Of a stretch of 64,000 nt of DNA, positions 50,588 to 57,374 are shown piece by piece. The notes under the pieces were generated by a model. That model was not told the origin of the DNA, ran no database searches, and saw only the letters and a list, made by a program, of their open reading frames with translations. Location of the stretch: positions 1 through 64,000 of the forward strand of contig JAFZWC010000073.1 of the NCBI GenBank assembly GCA_017617475.1, read 5' to 3'. The DNA is from Bacteroidales bacterium (GTDB lineage: Bacteria; Bacteroidota; Bacteroidia; Bacteroidales; UBA932). Within the stretch, counting starts at the first letter, position 1. The number at the start of each line of letters is the position of its first letter. A program made the translations under genes and the position numbers.

Positions 50588-53500
50588 ATGAAAATGACAA
50601 AGCTTTTTGCTGCATGCGCGGCCTTGTTCCTTATGCTTGGAACCGGTTTCGCGTATGCTGCCACGTCCTCGTCTGAGGTAGTGGCCGATCAGCAGCAGAC
50701 CCGGATCACCGGTACTGTTGTTGACGCTCAAGGGGCTCCCGTTCCGGGTGCCAGTGTCATCATCAAGGGAACGGCTACCGGTACCATGACCGACGCAAAG
50801 GGTGTTTTCACCATTTCCGTCCGTGCCGGCGCTACCCTTGAGATTTCCTGCATCGGTTATGCTACCGTTGAGGTGGCTGCCAGGGACAATGTCCGCGTTG
50901 TTCTGGAAGACGATGCTGAATTCCTTGAAGAGGTTGTCGTTGTGGGTTACGGTACCCAGAAGAAGGCAAACCTCACGGGTGCTGTTTCCACTGTGGACGT
51001 TGAGAAGACCCTCGAGTCCAAATCTGTCACCAGCGTTGGTAAAGCCCTGCAGGGCGCTGTCCCGGGCCTCACCATCCTCAATAACTCCGGTGACATCAAT
51101 GCCGAGCCTTCCATCGTGATCCGTGGTATCGGTACGCTGTCCAACAGCGGCACTTCCACTCCTCTGTATGTGGTGGACGGTGTTCCTATGGACAACCTCT
51201 CTTACCTGAATCCCCAGGATATCGCTACGGTTTCCGTTCTGAAGGATGCCGCTTCCTCCTCCATCTATGGTACCCGTGCAGCCTTCGGTGTGGTTCTCAT
51301 CACCACCAAGAGCGCTACTACCACTGAGAGAGCCGTTGTGTCTTACACCAACAACTTTGGTTGGAGCCAGGCTACTGACCTGCCCAACTATCCTACGGTG
51401 CTTGAGCAGACGCAGGCTATGAAGGAAGCCAATGACCGCGCCGGTCTGGAATGCGAACTCTTCGGTATCTACTTCGACACCGCGGAATTCATCCAGAAGG
51501 CCACCAACTGGCAGAAATCCCACGGCGGCAAGTCCCTCTATCGCAAGATGGTCTTCGGAGACGACTATGACGCTACCGGTTACTACGCCGACTGGGATGT
51601 CCAGAAGATTATGTTTAACCGCGCTGCCCCTTCCCAGAACCACACCCTCTCCGTACAGGGTTCTGCCGGAAAGACCAACTACTACATGTCCCTGGGTTAC
51701 AGCAAGGACCAGAGCATCATCAACTTCAACCCGGACAAGGTCGCAAAGATCAACGCCACCGTCAACGTGTCGGCCCAGGTTCTCCCTTGGCTGCAGGTAG
51801 GTGCCCGCGTGAACTACTCCGACAAGAATTACACTTATCCTTATATGCGTGGCGGTACCTATCAGTACCTCTGGCGCTGGGGCTCCTTCTTTGGCCCTTA
51901 TGGCTATTTCGAGGAAGAGGATGGCACCCGCTACGACGGCCGTACCATGATTGGTTACCGCAACACTGGCGGTGACAGCTATACCCGTACGGATAATCTC
52001 CGCCTGGGTGGCTTCCTCAAGGCCAATATCGTGAAGGGTCTCACTTTCAACGCAGACTACACCTTCACCAACAAGACCGTCCGCTACAAAGGCGTGGGTC
52101 TCCCGGCCACCATCTACAACACCTGGTCTGTAAATCCCAAGAAAACCGCCCTCTCCACCACCACCTTCGTGGAGACCAGCCGTGACTTCTATTACAACCA
52201 TGCCGCCAATGCATACTTCGACTATGCCCTTGCCCTTAAGGAAGACCACCACTTCAACTTCAAGGTGGGTGCCAACCTGGACATGAGCGAGTATGAGTAC
52301 CTGTACTATGAGCGCCATGACATCATGGATATCAACATGCCGGAACTTGCCCTCTCCGACTCTGACTACAGCTATTCCCATAGCCACTCGCATCAGGGTT
52401 CCATGGGCTTCTTCGGCCGCGTGAACTATGACTATGCCGGTAAGTATCTGGCCGAGTTCAATATCCGCCGCGACGGTTCCTCCAAGTTCCCTGTGAAGGA
52501 CAAGTGGGGTACTTTCCTCTCCGGTTCCGTTGGTTATCGTATTTCCGAGGAAGCTTTCTGGGAGCCCATCAAGGACGTTGTGAACAACGCCAAGATCCGC
52601 GCCTCCTATGGTGAGGTGGGTAACCAGGAAGTAGGAAGCAACATGTATCTGGAGACCATGTCCAAGAAGACCAACGCCGTGAGCTGGATGGGCACTGGTT
52701 CCTCCCTCTACGACTACTTCACCGCTCCTAAGATGGTGTCTGAATCCCTCACTTGGGAAACCATCGCCACCACCAACATTGGTGTGGACTTAGGCTTCCT
52801 GAAGGGTGACCTCAATGTTACCTTCGACTGGTTCCAGCGTGACACCAAGGGCATGCTTGCCCCCGGTAAGGCTCTGCCTTCCGTGATCGGTGCTTCCGCC
52901 GCCTACGAGAACGCCGGTTCCCTGCGCACCCGCGGTTGGGAACTCAACGTTGACTGGCACCACAACTTCGGCGCCTTCAACCTCTACACCATCGCCAACC
53001 TGTCTGACTACAAGACCAAGGTGACGGACTGGGATTCCAACAACCTTATCAACGGTAACTATACCGGTAAGGAATATGGCGAAATCTGGGGCTTCGAGAC
53101 CGATCGTTACTTCACCTCCGCCGCCGATGTGGCTTCTTCCCCTTCCCAGAAGGGTCTGGAGAGCGGCACCTTCCACTATGGCGCTGGTGACATCAAGTTC
53201 GTTGACCAGAACGGTGACAATGTAATCGATGCCGGCAAGGGTACTCCCGAAGATCACGGCGACCTCATCAAGATTGGTAACACCACCCCTCGCTACCAGT
53301 ATTCCCTCCGTATCGGCGGTGACTGGAATGGCTTCGACGTGGATCTCTACTTCCAGGGCGTGGGCAAGCGCAGCATGTGGACCCAGTCCGCATTTGTGAT
53401 GCCGTTCATGCGTGGCGTTGATGCTATCTATTCCAACCAGATGAACTATGTGACTGCCGAGCAGGTAGCCAAGGAGCAGATCGATCAGAATGCCGACTTC

Positions 53501-53854
53501 CCGGCCCTGAACGGTGGCGGTGCCGCCCGCGGTACCATCTCCGCTTCCATCATCGACCAGGGTTCCCAGAACTACTATCCTCAGACCAAGTACCTTGTAA
53601 ACATGGCTTACCTCCGCCTGAAGAATGTAACCATCGGTTACACCCTTCCTAAGAGCCTTACCCGTAAGGCAAAGATCGAGAAGGTGAGAGTCTATGTGGC
53701 TGCCAATAACCTCGTTGATCTCATCAACCACAACAAGGGCACGGGTATCGACCCCGAAATCAACACCGGTGTCGGTAGCCTTGGCAATGCTGTTTGGGGA
53801 CGTACTGAGCCTATCTTCCGCACTTATTCCTGCGGCCTGCAGGTTACTTTCTAA
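50588..53854 (+). CDS. SusC/RagA-type TonB-linked outer-membrane protein, pair 4
   Basis: A TonB-dependent importer of 1088 residues. The signal peptide and polar spacer (MKMTKLFAACAALFLMLG..., SSSEVVADQQQ) and the start of the carboxypeptidase-regulatory domain nearly duplicate SusC3. The linker is of the common EEVVVVGYGTQKKANLTGAV type, unlike the VVTALGI type of the other three SusC proteins. The plug has LQGAVPGLTILNNSGDINAE and VSVLKDAASSSIYGTRAAFG; the barrel ends CGLQVTF. Its SusD partner begins about 20 bases downstream. No glycosidase is adjacent except GH9 about 3.5 kb downstream, so the substrate is unknown. Confidence 0.92.
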   Translation: MKMTKLFAACAALFLMLGTGFAYAATSSSEVVADQQQTRITGTVVDAQGAPVPGASVIIKGTATGTMTDAKGVFTISVRAGATLEISCIGYATVEVAARDNVRVVLEDDAEFLEEVVVVGYGTQKKANLTGAVSTVDVEKTLESKSVTSVGKALQGAVPGLTILNNSGDINAEPSIVIRGIGTLSNSGTSTPLYVVDGVPMDNLSYLNPQDIATVSVLKDAASSSIYGTRAAFGVVLITTKSATTTERAVVSYTNNFGWSQATDLPNYPTVLEQTQAMKEANDRAGLECELFGIYFDTAEFIQKATNWQKSHGGKSLYRKMVFGDDYDATGYYADWDVQKIMFNRAAPSQNHTLSVQGSAGKTNYYMSLGYSKDQSIINFNPDKVAKINATVNVSAQVLPWLQVGARVNYSDKNYTYPYMRGGTYQYLWRWGSFFGPYGYFEEEDGTRYDGRTMIGYRNTGGDSYTRTDNLRLGGFLKANIVKGLTFNADYTFTNKTVRYKGVGLPATIYNTWSVNPKKTALSTTTFVETSRDFYYNHAANAYFDYALALKEDHHFNFKVGANLDMSEYEYLYYERHDIMDINMPELALSDSDYSYSHSHSHQGSMGFFGRVNYDYAGKYLAEFNIRRDGSSKFPVKDKWGTFLSGSVGYRISEEAFWEPIKDVVNNAKIRASYGEVGNQEVGSNMYLETMSKKTNAVSWMGTGSSLYDYFTAPKMVSESLTWETIATTNIGVDLGFLKGDLNVTFDWFQRDTKGMLAPGKALPSVIGASAAYENAGSLRTRGWELNVDWHHNFGAFNLYTIANLSDYKTKVTDWDSNNLINGNYTGKEYGEIWGFETDRYFTSAADVASSPSQKGLESGTFHYGAGDIKFVDQNGDNVIDAGKGTPEDHGDLIKIGNTTPRYQYSLRIGGDWNGFDVDLYFQGVGKRSMWTQSAFVMPFMRGVDAIYSNQMNYVTAEQVAKEQIDQNADFPALNGGGAARGTISASIIDQGSQNYYPQTKYLVNMAYLRLKNVTIGYTLPKSLTRKAKIEKVRVYVAANNLVDLINHNKGTGIDPEINTGVGSLGNAVWGRTEPIFRTYSCGLQVTF

Positions 53855-53875
53855 CCTATAACCATGCATGCTATT

Positions 53876-55657
53876 ATGAAAAAGTATATTATCATCGCAC
53901 TGTCTGTCCTGGCCCTTGGTATCTCCTTCACTTCCTGTCAGAAGATCAACAATGGAATCCTCAACGGAGACCCGTATGATTCCTTCACCAAGGGAAACTA
54001 CTTTACCAGTGAAAAGAATGTTGAGCTTTTTGCCAACTACTTCTATAACACTTGGGTTGGATACGGCGGAACCGGCACCAACGGCCTGTTCTATTTCCCG
54101 ACCCTGAACGACAACCAGACTCCTACCGGTTATACCGAATGGAGCTATACTTCCGTTCCCGCCACCAACGGTACATGGGGTAATAGCTATACCGAAATCC
54201 GTCGCGCCAACACGCTCATCGACGCCATTCCCGGCATCGATAACATGAGTGACGCCAGTAAGAACAACTGGATTGGTATTGCCCGCCTGTATCGTGCATG
54301 GTACCACTACATCCTGGTCCGTACATTCGGTGACTGCTATTGGGTGGATAAAGTGCTGGACACTGCTGACGAAGACATTCTCTATGGCCCTCGCCAGGAT
54401 CGTGACGAGGTCATGGACAAGGTCCTGGAAGACCTCAATTTCGCTGTGGCTAACATCACCGCCAATGGTTCTTCCCGTACTGCCGTGAACGTGTGGGTTG
54501 CCCAGGCCATCAAGTCTGAGATCTGCCTCTACGAGGGTACTTTCTGCAAGTATCGTTCTGCCAATGATGGTCAGAAGGCTGCCGATGCTTCCCGCGCCAG
54601 CAGATATCTGACCGAGTGCAAGACTGCCTCCCAGGCCATCATGAACAACTCCAGCTACGCTGTTTCTCCCACCTACAAGGCCATCTATAACTCTTTCGAC
54701 CTCAGCAAGGGAGACGCCGCCCAGGAGATGATTCTGTACAAGAAGTACCAGTACAGCACCTTCGTGCACAGCCTGATTGACTACTGCTGCGGTTCCACCC
54801 AGCAGAAGGGCCTCACCAAGGACGCTTTTGATGCTTATCTGTTCACGGACGGCGAATGCCTGGCCAACACCTCTATGGACACTAACGACCATGGTAAGGT
54901 GAAGGAAATCGAGGCTGGTGGTTACCGTGATTCTGGCACCTATGTAGTAGACCTGACGGATGTGCTCGCTACCCGCGACCCTCGTCTGGCCGCCACCATT
55001 GACGATGTCCTCCTGCCTCCGGGCCTCGGTTATCGCCGTTACCAGCTGGGTGCCGAATCTACCTGCTCCACCGGTTATGGTGTTCAGAAGTATGACAATC
55101 CCGAGTTTACCGATGCCAGCCGTCGTAACGCCACCAACGGTGGTGACACGGACGCCCCTATCTTCTGGCTCTCCAACATCCTGCTGAACTACGCAGAGGC
55201 TTGCGCCGAACTGGGAGGCATCACCCAGTCCGATCTGGATAACTCTGTGAACAAGCTGCGTGCCCGTGCCGGAATGCCTAACATGACCACTTCTCCCAAG
55301 GCAGACCCTGCCAACAATATGGGTGTAAGCGATCTTATCTGGGAAATCCGTCGTGAGCGTCGTGTTGAGCTGATGTTCGACAACAACGACCGTTACTGGA
55401 GCCTCATCCGTTGGCACCAGCTGGACAAGCTGGATCAGACCCAGAATCCTAACCTCCGCAAGGGTGGTTGGCTGGGCAACGAGATTTGGAGTGCCGATGC
55501 CGGCCTGAAGGAAAAGACCACCATCGATGCCAATGGCTACATTGACTGCAGCAATGGCACCGCCGGTCGTAAGTACGACAAGAAGTACTACCTGAACCCG
55601 ATTCCTTCCGGCGAAAGCACGCTCAATCCTCAGATTGGCCAGAACCCTGGTTGGTAA
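53876..55657 (+). CDS. SusD/RagB family lipoprotein, pair 4
   Basis: A surface glycan-binding lipoprotein of 593 residues (lipobox SFTSC, Cys21). It belongs to the classical RagB/SusD group: DSFTKGNYFTSEKNVELFAN, the RRANTLIDAIPGIDN helix, LYRAWYHYILVRTFGDCYW, NILLNYAEACAELGGITQSD, and the C-terminal signature IWEIRRERRVELMFDNNDRY followed by NPIPSGESTLNPQ. This differs from the SusD_like_2 type of the other three pairs and agrees with the different linker of SusC4. The ATG at 53876 (MKKYII) opens the signal; the ATG at 53864 would add MHAI. Confidence 0.9.
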   Translation: MKKYIIIALSVLALGISFTSCQKINNGILNGDPYDSFTKGNYFTSEKNVELFANYFYNTWVGYGGTGTNGLFYFPTLNDNQTPTGYTEWSYTSVPATNGTWGNSYTEIRRANTLIDAIPGIDNMSDASKNNWIGIARLYRAWYHYILVRTFGDCYWVDKVLDTADEDILYGPRQDRDEVMDKVLEDLNFAVANITANGSSRTAVNVWVAQAIKSEICLYEGTFCKYRSANDGQKAADASRASRYLTECKTASQAIMNNSSYAVSPTYKAIYNSFDLSKGDAAQEMILYKKYQYSTFVHSLIDYCCGSTQQKGLTKDAFDAYLFTDGECLANTSMDTNDHGKVKEIEAGGYRDSGTYVVDLTDVLATRDPRLAATIDDVLLPPGLGYRRYQLGAESTCSTGYGVQKYDNPEFTDASRRNATNGGDTDAPIFWLSNILLNYAEACAELGGITQSDLDNSVNKLRARAGMPNMTTSPKADPANNMGVSDLIWEIRRERRVELMFDNNDRYWSLIRWHQLDKLDQTQNPNLRKGGWLGNEIWSADAGLKEKTTIDANGYIDCSNGTAGRKYDKKYYLNPIPSGESTLNPQIGQNPGW

Positions 55658-55678
55658 TAGTTTCCAATCTTTTTAATA

Positions 55679-55712
55679 ATCAGGCGACCCGTTACGGGCC
55701 GCCTGATTTTTT
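55679..55712 (+). terminator. Terminator with conserved C.A mismatch after susD4
   Basis: CAGGCGACCC (55681-55690) pairs with GGGCCGCCTG (55696-55705) around GTTAC, with A55687 opposite C55699, then TTTTTT. Third copy of the CAGGCGACCC type. The AT-rich stretch from here to 55900 shows no gene. Confidence 0.9.
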
Positions 55713-55900
55713 ATGATTTCTTCTTGTCTGTCAGGAGATTTGCCATTGCTGATAATAATCTAATAGTTTGTAACTGCATTATTTAGATTTGGTTACGTCC
55801 CATATAATTACTTTGGAAAAAGAGTGGACAGCATTATCATATTCTGTACATTTGAACCGGTATAAACACGGCCCCGTTTGTTCTAATTTTTAGAAGAATA

Positions 55901-55931
55901 TTTGAAATTTTAGATATAGGTCCTATATTTG
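55901..55931 (+). promoter_or_regulatory. Promoter and operator of higBA
   Basis: TTTG at 55901-55904, a 19 bp spacer, then TATATTTG at 55924-55931, ten bases before the higB ATG. The perfect palindrome ATATAGG-T-CCTATAT (55914-55928) covers the start of the -7 element and is a strong candidate for the HigA binding site. Confidence 0.75.
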
Positions 55932-55941
55932 TAGTGGTTTT

Positions 55942-56238
55942 ATGAGAGTAATCGCAAAAAGAACGCTGGTATTATACTATGAGCAGCATCCGGATGCCCA
56001 AACAGCATTGGAGGAATGGTATGAGAAGGCACAAAAGGCAGAGTGGGATACTTTTGCCGATGTAAAACAAACATTCAACTCTGCTGATTCAGTGGGAAAC
56101 AGGCGGTTTGTATTCAATATCAGAGGGAATCAATACAGGTTGGTCGCCTTGGTGTTGTTTCGGATAAAGATGGTATACATCCGTTTTGTGGGGACGCACA
56201 GCGAGTATGACAAGATAAAGGATATCAAAAATATATAA
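55942..56238 (+). CDS. higB: HigB-family mRNA interferase toxin
   Basis: A type II toxin of 98 residues with the RelE-like fold that cleaves mRNA on the ribosome. Family pattern: RVIAKRTLVLYYEQHPDAQT, LEEWYEKAQKAEWDTFADVK, SVGNRRFVFNIRGNQYRLVA, VYIRFVGTHSEYDKI. The basic residues of the NRRFVFNIRGN core and the C-terminal THSEYDKI are intact. The toxin gene precedes the antitoxin, as is usual for hig systems, with a 3-base gap. AT-rich relative to its neighbours. Confidence 0.9.
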   Translation: MRVIAKRTLVLYYEQHPDAQTALEEWYEKAQKAEWDTFADVKQTFNSADSVGNRRFVFNIRGNQYRLVALVLFRIKMVYIRFVGTHSEYDKIKDIKNI

Positions 56239-56241
56239 TGT

Positions 56242-56607
56242 ATGACCATAATTGAGAATGAGATACAGTATGAGTCTGTGATGAAGCGAATTAATGAGTT
56301 ACTTGAAGTGGTAACAGACGATACTCCGAAAGAAGACGTCCGGAGTGTGGAATTGGTTCTGTTGTCTAATCTGGTCGCAGACTATGAGGATGAGCATTAT
56401 CCCATCAAGAAGCCTACGCTGGTAGATACCCTTAAACTCAGAATGTTCGAAATGGGGCTGAGTCAAAACGCTTTGGCCACTTTACTGGGAATGAACCAAT
56501 CTAAAATCAGCGAAATCATGTCTGGCAAGAGTGAGCCTACACTCAAGCAGGCCCGAAAGATCTCTCAAGAGTTGAATATTTCCCCCGCAATTGTTCTAGG
56601 TATATGA
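56242..56607 (+). CDS. higA: HigA-family antitoxin with XRE helix-turn-helix
   Basis: An antitoxin and autorepressor of 121 residues. The N-terminal half is helical and acidic (VTDDTPKEDVRSVELVLLSN, ADYEDEHYPIKKP). The C-terminal half is a clear XRE HTH: LKLRMFEMGLSQNALATLLG, MNQSKISEIMSGKSEPTLKQ, ARKISQELNISP. It should bind HigB and the palindrome at 55914-55928. Its TGA overlaps the ATG of the following lipoprotein gene. Confidence 0.92.
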   Translation: MTIIENEIQYESVMKRINELLEVVTDDTPKEDVRSVELVLLSNLVADYEDEHYPIKKPTLVDTLKLRMFEMGLSQNALATLLGMNQSKISEIMSGKSEPTLKQARKISQELNISPAIVLGI

Positions 56608-57365
56608 TAAAACGTTTCTTACTATTTGGCGTGGCTCTTCTGGTGCTTCTGGCAGGATGCCGGAAAAGAGAGATTCCTGTGGAAAGGATTGTAGTGACCC
56701 CTGAAGTGGTCAAATTGTTCGTAGGGGACATGGAAATGATTCAGGTGGAATGCTATCCTTCCACCGCCACCAACCTGGATCTTCTGACCGTGTCCAACAG
56801 TAATCCCGAAGTGGCCGAATTCGTGCGCGGAAAACTCCTGGCCCATTCCCCCGGTTACACCCAGATCCTGGCCCGCTGCGGCGATGTGACGGGCAAATCC
56901 AGCATAACGGTCTATTCCGGCTTCTTTACCAAGGGCGGCCAAAAGTATGGTGTTGATAGAGCGGCCGGCTACTACTATCTGTATGGGCAGACCAACCCGC
57001 AGGAGATGGAAATCGAGCTTACGGCTTATGAAAACAATGGTGACGAGCAGCACTTCAGTGCCTGGATCAAATGCGGCAACCTGGGCAAGACCATAGATTT
57101 TATGAAAGATATGGACGAGAGCCAGGTCTCCGTGTGGAAAAACCAGAACGAAGACGGCTACAGCATCCCGTACAAGAAAGAAGATGGCACCCCCGCCGTG
57201 GTGGCGGCAGACTGGGGCTACACAGACGCCGTCCTTACCAGAGGTCTGCTTACCATCACTGACCTTACCTCAGGCCGGTATAGGGTAGAGGCCGATTTTG
57301 AACTCTCCAACGGCTATAAGTTCACGGCCGAATGGGAAGGTTATCCTTCCATGAAATATGAATAA
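56604..57365 (+). CDS. Lipoprotein with BIG2-like Ig domain, coupled to higBA
   Basis: A 253-residue lipoprotein (lipobox LLAGC, Cys19). Residues about 26-105 look like a bacterial Ig-like (BIG2) domain: VERIVVTPEVVKLFVGDMEM, VSNSNPEVAEFVRGKLLAHS, GYTQILARCGDVTGKSSITV. A second beta-rich region follows (ELTAYENNGDEQHFSAWIK, TSGRYRVEADFELSNGYKFT); no family recognised. Its ATG overlaps the higA TGA (ATGATAA), so its translation is probably coupled to the toxin-antitoxin operon. The first 60 bases are AT-rich like higBA and the remainder is GC-rich like the surroundings. Confidence 0.65.
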   Translation: MIKRFLLFGVALLVLLAGCRKREIPVERIVVTPEVVKLFVGDMEMIQVECYPSTATNLDLLTVSNSNPEVAEFVRGKLLAHSPGYTQILARCGDVTGKSSITVYSGFFTKGGQKYGVDRAAGYYYLYGQTNPQEMEIELTAYENNGDEQHFSAWIKCGNLGKTIDFMKDMDESQVSVWKNQNEDGYSIPYKKEDGTPAVVAADWGYTDAVLTRGLLTITDLTSGRYRVEADFELSNGYKFTAEWEGYPSMKYE

Positions 57366-57374
57366 TACAAGAGA

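Noticed and set aside
55713..55900. Possible small gene between susD4 and higB
   Set aside because: Only very short frames with no support; the region reads as AT-rich non-coding DNA.
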